DNA of 64,000 nucleotides from Hyalella azteca (Eukaryota; Arthropoda; Malacostraca; Amphipoda; Hyalellidae), in the NCBI RefSeq assembly GCF_000764305.2, contig NW_025931803.1, positions 28,352 to 92,351 on the forward strand, written 5' to 3'. Made by a program: the position numbers and the translations under genes. How positions within the stretch are numbered: the stretch's first letter is position 1; the number at the start of each line of letters is the position of its first letter. Below, piece by piece: positions 32,811-43,850 of this stretch. The notes under the pieces were generated by a model. The model was not told where the DNA came from and searched no databases. It saw nothing but the letters and a program-made list of their open reading frames with translations.

Positions 32811-35800
32811 GTGAGCAGTGGCTGGGGTTTGTACGCTACCGATCAAATGGAACAATGTCATATCAATTAAGTTAACATTTATTTGGCTGATGTTGATAGT
32901 AGGAAAAGTTCGATAACTGAAGAGCAAGGTTGTTCTGCTTAGTCAAGACACTCAATAGAGTGAAGCATTATTTGACCTTAAATGTCCACTTTATAATGGG
33001 TAATCAAACGAAATCTAGCCAAAAGAATGATAAAATATTATATTCTAGTCTAATATATAATCTGATTATATATATTCTAATTATTAAGTATTATATTCTA
33101 AACAAGCTTAAACATGAAGGGTCATTTGCCTGTTAGTTGGTCATTTAAAAAAAGCCATTGATGACTAAAAATGATTACAACATTTCAACCAGCAAATGAA
33201 CCACTTAATTACTTTTCAAACATTTTTCAACTAAAAAATATTCTACACGCAGATCAGCTGAAGAACCACTTGGACATCACGCTGGAGCACAAATCACATT
33301 TTCTATATGTTGTCATAGATCTATGAACAAAACCTCGGACACGTATCGGGGGGCATTTGGTCTAACTATTAAATCTATTCACATTTTCAATATGTTGCCA
33401 TAGATAGATGATAAATCTATTCACATTTTCTATATGTTGCCATAGGTCTATGAACAAAAAATCGGGGACGTATCGGGCATTTGGTACGTGGTGCTTGATG
33501 TTTGAATCAAAGTATTATATATATTCATATTTTCTATATGTTGTCATAGGTCTATGAACAAAACATCGGGCACGTATCGGGCATTTGGTGCTTGATGTAT
33601 GAATCAAACTACCGGTATTAAATATATTCACATTTTCTATATGTTACCATAGGTCTATGAACAAAACATCGGACACGTATCGGGCATTCGGTGTGTCGTG
33701 CATGATGTTTGAATCAAAGTATAAATATATTGATTATATTCACATTTTCTATATGTTGCCATAGATCTACGAACAAAACATCGGACACATATCAGGCATA
33801 TGTTGCTTGATGTGTGAATCAAACTGTTAAATATATTCACATTTTCTATATGTTGTCATAGCTCATAGGTCTATGAACAAAACCTCGGACATTTGGTGCG
33901 TGGTGTTTGAGGTTTAGGTCACACTATTAAATATATTCACATTTTCTATATGTTATCATAGGTCTATGAACAAAACATCGGGCACGTATCAGGCATTTGG
34001 TGCGCGGTGCTTGAGGTTTAAATCAAACTATTAAATATATTCACATTTTCTATATGTTGCCATAGATCTATGAGCAAAACATCGGGCACGTAAAAAACAT
34101 CGGACACGTATCAGGCATATGGTGCGCGGTGTTCGACAGCGCGTCAGGGTCCCGTCTGAGCTCGCGGTTCATCACCACCAGCGACGCTGGACAGGACGAG
34201 GAGCTAGCGGCGCTTCTAGCGAAAATCAGGGAGAACAGACTAGTCATTTTCGTTGGCACGGTTCGTCATGAAGTTTATAATTCGAAAACTAACTGATAAT
34301 TTAAAAGCAAAAAAATACCATGTTTCTATTGAAAACGAAATTATCAAAAATTTAAAATACCTGATTCAAGAACTATCAGAATAGCACCTCCCTCATCAGT
34401 TCACTTCAATTTCAATGACGGTGGTTTTGGAGCTGGACTATGAATCGTATTTGAAAAAGATAAAAAGTGAATTTACTTGGATTATTTTTGCTTTTAAATT
34501 CATTGTTAATTTGAAATTTGTTAAACTAATGATATTGATAAGTACATACTTCTTGATTCGGAAATATTTACGAGCTACTTTTGATAATATCAATTTTAAT
34601 TCAGAAATTTAAAATGGATCGTTGATTTTACTGCTGGTGTTCAATATTATTACGTAGTTAAAATTGACATGAAGTTAAATGTTAATGTTTTCCTGAGCTG
34701 GACTAGACTCAACTTATGTATAAAATTTTCACCTTTTAATTATATATATATTATTTATATATATTTATATATAAAATTCTCCCCTTAGTAATATAAAAAA
34801 CTTAATGTACGAGAAACATAAAGTTATTCAGATGCATATCGATAAGATAGTTTTATTTTTTAAGAATTAAAAAAATTCATTTCAATAAAAATTAAATTTC
34901 TTGCGCAGGGAGATTTCTTGCGCAGCCTTTACGACGCTGGGGCAGATGCCCTCAGAACGTACGGAAGCGTCATGGTGGATAAACTAGCGAACTATGAGCC
35001 ATGGTGAATACAATAGCGCGATAATTAGTAATTCATCAAAATATAAATTTTAAACGTCCACTTGACGGTTCTCTTTAAAACATGTATTCTGGAAGCTTTT
35101 GAAAGTTCACATTTCAAGTTTTCTGCGATAGTGGACATTTTTATATCTTTTTATTTACTTTAGAAATGGATATTTTTATGGCCATGTTTTTGCACATATT
35201 TATTCTCATGTACTCAATCATCCTCTCACCTGAACGTTCGAATTTTTAAATTTAATTTCCAGTTAGCATTTTATGAGGCAAAATGTATTTATTCAAACTG
35301 CTTGTCAATTTTAACATATATGATATAAATTTCATTTATATACAAAGCTCGAAATTAATGTTTAAATTGCTCGGGGTTTTTAAAGGTTCTTGATCGGGAG
35401 GTCGGGGCGTGGACCACTCACCGGGAACTTCAGCAGGTTAGTTAGCTTATCAACCGCTTCTCAATTCTTGTGGAGAGCACCTTGACACTGCCGAATACTT
35501 TTATACTTTTCCAATTCACAAAATATTCGGCATAATTGAACATAACTTCACAAAAATTCGCTCATAGAATCTAATTCCCAAATTACGTGCTCAGTTCTCA
35601 GGGGTTCACAACTCTCGTAGAAGGCACCATGACGCTGCCGCCGTCACTACAGAACGACGTTAATAAAGTCATGTCCGCTCACCACTCAGTCAACCTCTTC
35701 GTACCCATAGCCGGGCTCAAGTAAACATATTCATAATACTGAGTAGTACATAGTATACATAGAACAATGCAATGATGTTGGGAATAACTTGAAATTTTTG

Positions 35801-38800
35801 TATTTTTAAAATTAAATATTGAATTTTTATTGTGTATTATTTATTAAATAGTTTATTTTCAGATCAGGAAACCGCTTGCCGGAAGGTTCTATAACAGAAG
35901 GTTGGTATAGCGTGCATCGAGATGTAAACACTTTCCTGATGATGATGATGCTGTATTCTAACTCTTCTTACTCTTAGTATTACTACCTTAACAGTGAAAT
36001 TAACTACAAAAAATGTGCGTTCTAAATGATTAGTATTTAAGTCCATGTTCGTGTAGGCTAGACACAAGTGCTGAGGCCATAAATAATTTTCAAGTTGCAT
36101 CTCATTTTGGTGCGGCTGTCAGGTGCGGTGCTTCCTTCGTTCCATTTTTTATTTACTGATACGTTTGTTAGCTTCTGTTGTGGTCTCTTCTTTCTTTAAA
36201 CTTATAATGGTTCTTTTTCTTGTACTAAAGATAAGTTGCTAAACAGAAATCGACCGAAAATTTTGCCTTCATATAAAACCAATTGTCGCCAGAAATTCGG
36301 AAGTTTTTTAATTTGTCTTTCGAAAAAACATTTAGCTTGAATTCACTCTTATTTTAAATACTCCCTCACAGATTGCGATTGGTACGCTGAGTACAAACAA
36401 CAGGCAAGGTTCTGCCAAAGATATGAAGGTTATGAAAGCTTGTGCCTCTGTGTCAACCCTTTAATACCTGCGCTGCACAGCACTAACGCGGTAATGTCCT
36501 GAATCCTAGTTAGGAAGAATATATTTAAAATTATTTATTACACGTAAGATGTTATGAATATCATCTCTCTGTCTTTTATGTATATTTTTTTATTAAATAC
36601 AAATGGCGAGTATAATGTTCCATTCATAGGGGATTTTCCTGTCTCTTCAAAGCGCTCGAACTTTTTTCACGAGCTACCTTGAACCTGTGCATGAGCAATA
36701 ACTGAAACGATGTGCAAGTAATGCTACCAAATTGCATTCAGACCAATGAAAAAATGCAATACATTCGATTTCACATACCAAATGTAAATTCTTTAAATTA
36801 ACCCGACATTTAATGAATTCCGACATTTAGTGAATGTATCATGAGTTTTATTTATAGCAATCGCATACGATATGTTATAAAATACGGTGATTTATGACAC
36901 TCTTTTCATGGAATAAATTTACTCATATCATTTGATTTTATTCCGATGAAAATTTGATTGAAAATCCTTGTCTTATGTTTGATCTTGTTTGTTTTCATGT
37001 TCCTTCCAGACCCGACAACTCAAAGTGAAAATTCCCATTATTATTTTAACAGCTACAAGACCTTGGTACTTGTTCAGGTGAGCTTACATATATAAATAGA
37101 AACTTCATTAAATATCTTTGACATATCATATCTAATATGTTTGACGTTTAATGAAGTAACGATGTCATCATACTTCTAGAGGTTCAGGTGTAAGATAATA
37201 TTCAAGGAGAAGCAGATCCTCAATAATATGCGTTTAAAAATTACTTTTTAAATACAACACTTCTAAAGAATGCAGTGTCTCCGATGTTACGCATGTACAA
37301 TGAATTTCCAATTTTATTATCATATATTAAAACAATGAATTTTAAATTTTATTTTTAAAATTAAAAAAAATATTAAATTTTTAAAATTATTTATTCTGTC
37401 AATTGATACATGCATTATCTCCGAATTTACGCAAGTGTGCAAAATTTCAGAGTGATTGGACAGGTAGAAGTGTTAAATATCGGTTATAAGATATGTAGCA
37501 GACAAAATTATTTTTTCCACTCTTTTTAATATAAAAAATTGTTTAAATTTTTTAATTATTTATTCTGTCAATTGATTCATGCATTGTCTCCAACTTTATG
37601 CAAGTGTGTAAATTTCTGACCGAAGGGAGAGGTAGAAGTGTGTTAAATATCGATTATGAGATTTGTAGCAGACAAACAAACAAACAACAAGAAGTGAAGT
37701 TAAAGAGAAGTGTTGTAAAAATAGGTGCAACATATCAAATATATCAGCTAATTATTATTAGTCAAACAATACATATATTGTCGAGCTCGTATGGGCTTCC
37801 ATATGAAATTACTACTATTTATAAAACTGTTTTTATTAAATATACATATTCCATTTTCATCGTCTGTTCGAAACTAATCGGCTGCAATCTCTCTCGTTCA
37901 TATCGTAATTACTAATGAATGAAATCTATGGAGGATGAAACTAATGAATAAGTTCGATACTAGTTTTTAGTATTGCAGAATTCTGCATCGCATTAGTTTT
38001 CAGAAAAAATCGAATGCATTCTCTATCGCTTTCATTTATCCCGATTACTAGTGGACGAAATCAATGGAGGATAAGACTATATATAGTGAATAAATATGAT
38101 ACTGATATTTGTATGGCACAGTCAAAGAATTACGAGAGACTTTGTCCTAATTACGATGCACTTTTGCTCTTGTGTGCGTAATCTTATCCCAGTTAATTTG
38201 TACCTGGAAAAAGGGTTATCAGTATAGCATCCGTTCTCTGCTCATGCTGTGGGAGAGTGGGTCACTATTTGAGAAATATGACACATTAATGATTTCATTT
38301 TCCGTCATTATGCTTTTATTTTTGTGAGTGTAGGATCAAATACGACCCATTAATGATTTCATTTTCCGTCATCATGCTTTTATTTTTGTGAGTGTAGGAT
38401 TAAATACGACCCATTAATGATTCCATTTTTGTCATCATGCTTTTATTTTTATGAGTGTAGGATCCTACAGACGTTGTGGCAGGAGGTGCAGGGTTTCTGG
38501 CCTGCAGACGTGCTGGTTGTGGTGGATGGGCCAAGGCAGCCGAGCCTCGAGCTGCTGGAAAACTTCCCTGTGTCTGTTATAGTTCACACCCCGCAAGGAA
38601 ACCACGAGGATAACACAAGGTATCTATTTTTGCTCCAGTAAAATACCTTGAGCTATGAAAAAAATAAATTTTCATACTGCAAGAGATTTTTTTCAGTGAA
38701 ATACCTTGAGCTATGAAAAGATAAATTCTCATACCGCAAGAGATTTTTATCTGCGCTTCGGCAAAATGTCAAGGGTCATAAAAAATCTTTTAATCATGCT

Positions 38801-41800
38801 GTTATAGAGATTTTTAAACCACATTTTCAATAATTTCATAACCTCCCAAGACTCAGTAGTTGATCGGTATAGTCAAGTCGCAGGTGAACACAATTTCTAA
38901 AAATATCTCCTAGTAGATTCGTTATTTTTTCTTCGATATTTTTTCTTCGTATCTTTTAGGGATAAAAATTTCATTTAATGTCTAACATTTTATCAGGACG
39001 AATACGATGGTAGCTTTTGGCTTGAAGAGTGGCTTCCAGAAATGGCCTGAGGTTGAGCAGATCATCGTCCTCGAGGACGACCTTATACCCTCTCCTGATT
39101 TGCTCACGTAAGCATAAAGTTAAAAAGTCTCGAAAATTGCTAGATCATTTCATTTGAAGAACGCTTAATCTGACGCGAATAATGTACTGCAATGTGATAT
39201 TGCGTGTGAAACTAATGAAATTTCCCATTCGAATATAAATCTTCAATGGCTTAGAAACTTTTAATTTCCCGAAAATACTTTACGAAGAAATTTTCCTATT
39301 TTTCTGCTTTAAAAAGAATCGTGAATAGCGAAAATTGTTGTCTCTTTCTCTCATGTTATATATGTTGATCCACCCAGACTGATGTCGTATATATTTAGTA
39401 CTCCCCAATAAACTGTTTATTTTTGCTGTAAGTTTCCCAAAAAATCTTCAATTATTTATTGATTGTGAAAGAATTTGTTATTATTTTTTATTTATTTATT
39501 TCTTGGTATGGTAACTTGCTGGTGTACTGTATAACGCTACCGACGAAGTAAATGAAGCCTCCGTTTAACTTCTGTCGGACTTCCTAATGGAGTATAGGTA
39601 CAAAAATACTTACAGGAATAGGATTGTAGCGTTGTTAATTAATGCAGCCTGCCGATGGATAAACCACTCATTTCTTCTTCAAACACTTCCATCAATTTGC
39701 TTTTAACTAACTTTTAACTTGGACAGCTACTTCGAACAGCTCGCCCCAGTTCTTACAGCCGACCCCACACTCATGTGCGCTAACGCCTTCAGCCAGCACT
39801 CATACCCCAACACGGCGTACGACCTTACGACCGTCCTTAGGACGCGTGTCATGCCTCAGTACGGCTGGATGATGACCAGGAGTATGGCCACGGCCCTACT
39901 GCAGCTGTGGGTACCCGTCGGTGTAAGTGATACTTTATTTTGCCGAGAAAAATTCTGATTCTTTGATATTTAATTCATTTATGTCTCTGTTATTTAACAT
40001 TGGGTCGTACAATGTGAGGCAAAGAACAACTGCTTCTAGCTTCATATTATTGAGAATTTCTTCTCTGCTCCATTCTTAGTTCATTTCGAGTTTAATTTAC
40101 TTTATTACATAATATAAATATAAAATTTGGGCTGTTTTCTTCAGCCTGGACGAGACTGGGACTGGTGGTTGCTGCTGGAAAACCAGCGAAGGAATCGCTT
40201 GGTGCTGACGCCTGAAGTGTCGCGTATTCGGCACGACTCCAGTTCTGGAGCGCACGTGTACGCCTGGGAACAAGGCCTCTACCACGCAGACCGCCTCCAA
40301 AGCAATTATTCTACTGCTGTGCTGGCTAACATTGACAGGTCAGAGACTGGATTTAATTTATGAGCGTTGTTTATCCTAAATGTAACAGTCAGTTACATTG
40401 ACAGGTCCGAGACTGGATTTAATTTATGAGCGTTGTTTATTCTAAATGTAACAGTCAGTTACATTGACAGGTCAGAGACTGGATTTAATTTATGAGCGTT
40501 GTTTATCCTAAATGTAACAGTCAGTTACATTGACAGGTCAGAGACGGGATTTATTCTAAATGTAACCCCCAGAAAAACAAATGGGTTTTGTTGATCAAAT
40601 AACTATATATTTGTGTACGTATGTTATTCTACACCCCTTTTTGCTGGGCCAAACTCTACCAGAATGACCTACCAACGGATAAAGCATGCGTTGTTATTTC
40701 GACATAGTCTCACGTATTATTCTGAGTGAATTTATAATGCTGCGTTCTGTAGCTCATTAATTGTTTATAAAATTAAAAAATTAAATTAAATTTCTAACTT
40801 TTTGATCCTTGCAACCTGTGCTCTTGTTCAACATTTGCTACATTTTCTGCTTCCCAAATGCCTCTCAGTGAAACTATAGAAAGTTTTCCAGAATAAACTG
40901 GAAAACACCTGTATTTTGCGCGTACTTGAACTTAAATAGGTCGTATATGCAATATCGTATATGGGAATCTTATATCGTCTCTTAACAGCTATAATTTTTT
41001 CTTATAATTTCAACAAATCTACTATACCTTTATGTACCGTTTATTTTTTCGAGGGAACAGCCCTCTAATCTACTTTCTTCTTAATTGGAGCCTAGAATAC
41101 TCTTTTTTCACTTAGGATCTCGAACAAGTCTCAAATGCTTATAGTTCAGAAATTTTTCTTGATTTAAAACATTTACAGTTTGCTTCATAGAATTTATTCA
41201 CAATAACCCAGGTTGAGTTCACCATCTCTGTACGATGCTTGGTACTGCAGCGAGATCCTAAGATCTACACCCATCATTATACGGGACAATCCGTGCGACG
41301 TATTTCCTCTGCCAGACGACCAGGTTATTTATTCAATTGTTTTTTTNATAAATGAGAAAATGCGCTAAAAATGCATAGCTATTTGGACAAAAAAATTTAC
41401 ATATCTCTGGGTGTACTTTCGGAGCCAAATAAATTCTCTGGAGCTGGCAGTGTCATTCCTCAAATTATTTCAGTGGTAGAGCGAGCACATTTCTGATTTA
41501 TCAATATTTTTTATTTCATTTGTACAGCCGGCATATCAAATATACATTAATATTTCTTATTTCATTTTTACAGCCAGCATATCAAGTATTTATTAATATT
41601 TCTTATTTCATTTGGACTGCGGTACATCAATTATTTATTAATATTTTCTTATTTCAGTTGTACAGCTAGCATATCAATTATTAATTAATATTTTTTATTT
41701 CATTTGTACAGCCAGCATATCGATTATTTATTAATATTTTCTTATTTCATTTTTACAGCCAGCATATCAATTATTTATTAATATTGTTTTATTTCATTTG

Positions 41801-42987
41801 TACAGCGAGCATATCAATTATTTATTGAAAGTTCTTATTTCATTTGTACTGCGGCACACCAATTATTTACTAATATTTTTTATTTCATTTGCACAGCCAG
41901 CATATCAATCATTCATTATTATTTCTTATTTCAATTTAAACAACCAGCATATCAATCATTTATTAATATTTCTCATTTCATTTATAAAGCGAGCATATAA
42001 TTTATTTATTAATATTTTTCATTTCAATTTAAACAGCCAGCATATCAATTATTTACTAATATTCCTCATTTCAATTTAAAATTTATTTGCACAGCCAGCA
42101 TATCAATTATTTACCAACATTTTTTATTTCAGTTGTACAACGAGCACATCAATTATTTACTAATATTTCTCATTTCATTTATAAAACAAGCATATAATTT
42201 ATTTACTAATATTTTTGATGGTTACAGTACTCCAGAGTACCAGCGGGTGAAGGAAATGGTCTACCTCCGTCCGTCCGAGGCTCTGGTCGAACGCGCGGCG
42301 CTGCACATGTTCAGGAGACGCTCGGCCCGGTATCGTACAATGACCAGGTAAATAAAATATTTATTACAATTATGATGAAATTGAAATTGAAATGCGTGGT
42401 GATTATGATGAAATTGAAATGCGTGGTGACCTCCGGTCACGACCTTTATATCGGTCATACACGCTGCCAAAAACTTGTATTAGCATCAAAAAATTAAAAG
42501 TTCACACTCGTATCATAACAAAAAAAGTTCAATTAAACCGTATTCACAGCAGTCACAGCAGTCCTAAGAAAAAAATACAATTATGATACAATTTTATTAC
42601 AATATTTAGTAACTGAATAAAGATAAAACATTTTCTAAATATTTTGCTTATTATGTGTTCTTTGATAAAAGATTGGACTTTTGTTCGGAATGCCCACCGT
42701 AGATACATGCAGTAATGAAGACGCAATCTTTGTACATATTTGGTTTAATAAAAAATTCAAAGAATTTATTCATCCAGCAAATAAAAACTGGGAAGTTATT
42801 CGTCCAACAAAAGCGGCAAGTTTATTGTTAATTAATGATATGAAATCACATGAATAAATTTGTAACTGTACATAATTTCTAGTAACGGTGAGTTTATCCC
42901 AACAGGTTACGTGTAACGCCAAACAACGTAACGTCAGACTTCACTAGAGACAACGTATTGAAATTAGAGCCTAAGTATACAAATTAA
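32702..42987 (+). CDS. POMGNT1-like Golgi N-acetylglucosaminyltransferase, whole locus
   Basis: The family transfers GlcNAc from UDP-GlcNAc onto O-linked mannose in the Golgi. Exons: 32702-32810, 33253-~33290 (cut), 34066-34260, 34909-35003, 35386-35436, 35595-35720, 35863-35900, 36372-36490, 37010-37077, 38461-38619, 38997-39107, 39727-39922, 40145-40338, 41212-41323, [one missing], 42228-42347, 42906-42987. Phases agree from exon 3 to 14 without exception. Features: short cytoplasmic MDY plus hydrophobic anchor; ILEI-type stem (GHV...VFD, then WFLIGRSGRGP); CDW...RFC..YEGYESLCLC Cys cluster; GNT-I-like domain with VLEDDL (metal-binding acidic motif), DWDWW and PEVSRIRHD; NPCDVFPLPD. The canonical SAWNDQG and GLGW segments are diverged here, so a divergent paralogue with changed specificity is possible. 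The gene symbol is left empty for that reason. Confidence 0.8.
33253..33290 (+). CDS. POMGNT1-like exon 2, truncated by an array
   Basis: Acceptor ACACGCAG at 33245-33252, then GATCAGCTGAAGAAC read as DQLKNHLDITLEH in the phase set by exon 1. This resembles the start of the stem domain (LDITLE). After about 38 bases the coding sequence is interrupted by the first unit of the 3'-splice-site array, so the rest of the exon and its donor are missing. Confidence 0.5.
33290..34065 (+). repeat. ~105-bp array of splice acceptor plus exon start
   Basis: About eight units each with CACATTTTCTATATGTTGCC ATAG followed by TCTATGAACAAAACATCGG, CACGTATCGGGCATTTGGTG. The second half of each unit corresponds to the first ~16 codons of the exon at 34066. 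Confidence 0.88.
34066..34260 (+). CDS. POMGNT1-like exon 3 (ILEI-type stem)
   Basis: Reads IYEQNIGHVKNIGHVSG then WCAVFDSASGSRLSSR and LVIFVGT, 65 codons in phase 0, donor ACG|GTTCGT. GHV...VFD matches the stem-domain pattern of POMGNT1. The segment NIGHV is repeated in frame by an 18-bp duplication. The acceptor (GTTGCCATAG) is the last of a series of near-identical acceptors in the upstream array, so the true start could be another copy. Confidence 0.7.
34909..35003 (+). CDS. POMGNT1-like exon 4
   Basis: Encodes GDFLRSLYDAGADALRTYGS and MVDKLANYEPW, corresponding to the stem segment around DEGSFHL...RSLGS in the family. A second AG (TTGCGCAG) lies 16 bases inside the exon. Ends TG|GTGAAT; the split Trp is completed by the next exon. 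Confidence 0.8.
35386..35436 (+). CDS. POMGNT1-like exon 5
   Basis: Short 51-bp exon encoding WFLIGRSGRGPLTGNFS, equivalent to the family's W.FVGRKGGP stretch. Phase 2 in and out. Confidence 0.8.
35595..35720 (+). CDS. POMGNT1-like exon 6
   Basis: Encodes SSQGFTTLVEGTMTLPPS through NLFVPIAGLK. The acceptor is the upstream of two AGs (GTGCTCAG|TTCTCAG); using the downstream one would bring a TAG into frame. Donor CAA|GTAAAC, phase 2. Confidence 0.78.
35863..35900 (+). CDS. POMGNT1-like exon 7 (38 bp)
   Basis: Very short exon, KSGNRLPEGSITE, between TTTTCAG and GTTGGT. It changes the phase from 2 to 1 and is exactly what is needed to join exon 6 to exon 8, which is why it is accepted despite its size. 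Confidence 0.7.
36372..36490 (+). CDS. POMGNT1-like exon 8 (Cys cluster)
   Basis: Encodes DCDWYAEYKQQARFCQRYEG then YESLCLCVNP; the C-W...RFC...EGY-S-C-C spacing is that of the linker between stem and catalytic domain in POMGNT1. Donor GCG|GTAATG, phase 0. Confidence 0.85.
37010..37077 (+). CDS. POMGNT1-like exon 9 (start of catalytic domain)
   Basis: Encodes TRQLKVKIPIIILTATRPWYLF, the first beta strand of the GNT-I-like fold (family pattern VPV.VIAGNRP.YLYR). Donor TTCAG|GTGAGC, phase 2. Confidence 0.85.
37395..37690 (+). repeat. ~165-bp imperfect tandem duplication
   Basis: TATTCTGTCAATTGATACAT and TATTCTGTCAATTGATTCAT head two diverged halves that both contain AGGTAGAAGTG and TGTAGCAGACAAA. 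Confidence 0.7.
38272..38460 (+). repeat. ~65-bp array ending on a POMGNT1-like acceptor
   Basis: Three units, each closing TTTTTGTGAGTGTAGGAT; the last one is the used acceptor of the exon at 38461. Confidence 0.92.
38461..38619 (+). CDS. POMGNT1-like exon 10
   Basis: Encodes RILQTLWQEVQGFWPADVL, VVVDGPRQPSLELLENF and HTPQGNHEDNTR, the nucleotide-binding part of the GNT-I-like fold. The acceptor GAGTGTAG is the third of three copies created by a tandem repeat. Confidence 0.85.
38997..39107 (+). CDS. POMGNT1-like exon 11 (acidic metal-binding motif)
   Basis: Encodes RTNTMVAFGLKSGFQKWPEV then IIVLEDDLIPSPDLLT. VLEDDL is the equivalent of the E-D-D/E-E-D metal and UDP-sugar motif of GNT-I and POMGNT1. 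Confidence 0.88.
39727..39922 (+). CDS. POMGNT1-like exon 12
   Basis: Encodes YFEQLAPVLTADPTLMCANA through YGWMMTRSMATALLQLWVPVG. The family's C.SAWND and PGLGW are replaced by MCANAFSQ and PQYGWMM, the strongest sign of divergence. Donor GTAAGT, phase 0. Confidence 0.83.
40145..40338 (+). CDS. POMGNT1-like exon 13
   Basis: Encodes PGRDWDWWLLLENQRRNRLV, TPEVSRIRHDSSSG and LYHADRLQSNY...VLANIDR; DWDWW and PEVSR are conserved catalytic-domain motifs. The donor end (ACATTGACAG|GT) is repeated in tandem downstream. Confidence 0.87.
40322..40560 (+). repeat. ~69-bp array starting on a POMGNT1-like donor
   Basis: Units ACATTGACAGGTCAGAGACT, GGATTTAATTTATGAGCG, TTGTTTATCCTAAATGTAAC; each contains the exon's last bases and the GT donor. 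Confidence 0.92.
41212..41323 (+). CDS. POMGNT1-like exon 14
   Basis: Encodes LSSPSLYDAWYCSEILRS, then NPCDVFPLPDDQ, matching the family's NPC.D.FLPD segment. Ends in phase 0 at CAG|GTTATT. An N and a MITE fragment follow 24 bases into the intron. Confidence 0.83.
41348..41366 (+). mobile_element. MITE-like element fragment, copy 8
   Basis: Only the right end (ATAAATGAGAAAATGCGCT) remains, directly after a single N, so the rest was probably lost in assembly. Confidence 0.7.
41510..42215 (+). repeat. ~55-bp AT-rich minisatellite
   Basis: Units CAGCCAGCATATCAATTATT, TATTAATATTTTTTATTTCA, TTTGTA. It fills the interval where the missing POMGNT1-like exon should be. Confidence 0.9.
42228..42347 (+). 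CDS. POMGNT1-like penultimate exon
   Basis: In the frame that continues into the last exon it encodes STPEYQRVKEMVYLRPSEAL and ERAALHMFRRRSARYRTMTR. It needs phase 2 on entry while exon 14 leaves in phase 0, so at least one exon (the family's Y...IRM...LHIWDLDVRG...VVGVP segment) is missing from 41324-42227. Confidence 0.68.
42906..42987 (+). CDS. POMGNT1-like last exon with stop
   Basis: Encodes RLRVTPNNVTSDFTRDNVL then KLEPKYTN and TAA. Acceptor CCAACAG; AATAAA follows 11 bases after the stop. Confidence 0.7.
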
Positions 42988-42997
42988 ACCTTTTATA

Positions 42998-43003
42998 AAT
43001 AAA
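42998..43003 (+). promoter_or_regulatory. Polyadenylation signal AATAAA
   Basis: Canonical hexamer 11 bases downstream of the TAA at 42985-42987, followed by a T-rich stretch. Confidence 0.6.
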
Positions 43004-43850
43004 ACTGTCTTTTTTCTTGAAATCTGGACGATTTTTTAAGAAGTTTAGGCTCATTTTCGAATACCACGCAATATTGATGTATATAAAATTTTAATACTGT
43101 TAAATCCATTAGGTAGGCAACAAACGAAAAATCCAGTAAATGAAAACAAACGAAAAGTCCAGTAAAGGCAACAAGCGAAAAAAATTGTTGTGAGTTCTCA
43201 AAAAGTAAGATTGATAACTAATGTAAAACAGTGGTGGAAAATGTTCCTAAAAATATATTCGGTAAAATATATTTTACCGAATTTTTTACCATTGCTTCTT
43301 GGTTCACAAAGTGAGAATAAATTACTTTACGATTTCTTTTCCTATCATTCGTTTCAATTGCACTGGCGCAGAAATGTACGTGGCAACAGTAAAATAACAG
43401 CACGTCATGGTATTTATAGACGCACTGACCAGAGTTCATTGGTGCGACCATCGCAATGGCAAAAATTAAGAATTCATTATTTTTTAATGTAAGGTAATAA
43501 GAGAACAACCAGCGTCAATCTTGCTTGTTCATGACAGCTTAACAACACTTTGGTAGAAAACATTTGATCGTTGTTTAGTGATGAGCTAGGATGCCAGCTG
43601 ACAGGTGAGCATTCACTAGTATATTCGACACTACTATGAGATATATTTAACTAAAACTGTTAACTTTATGACAAAGCGCAATATCAATAAAATAGCAAAA
43701 TACATTATAGCTAAAAGGCAACACCGGCAATTCATTGTTAAGTTTAATGTTTCAGAAGTAACTGGTATCCTGAAAATGGTTCTGAAGAGAAAACATCTAG
43801 TACAATAGTTGAAATTTTCGTAATTTATAAGCATCCTAAAGAGAATATTT

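Noticed and set aside
43190..43508. 100-codon plus and 96-codon minus frames after the POMGNT1-like stop
   Set aside because: Mutual shadows in AT-rich 3' flank; no motif.
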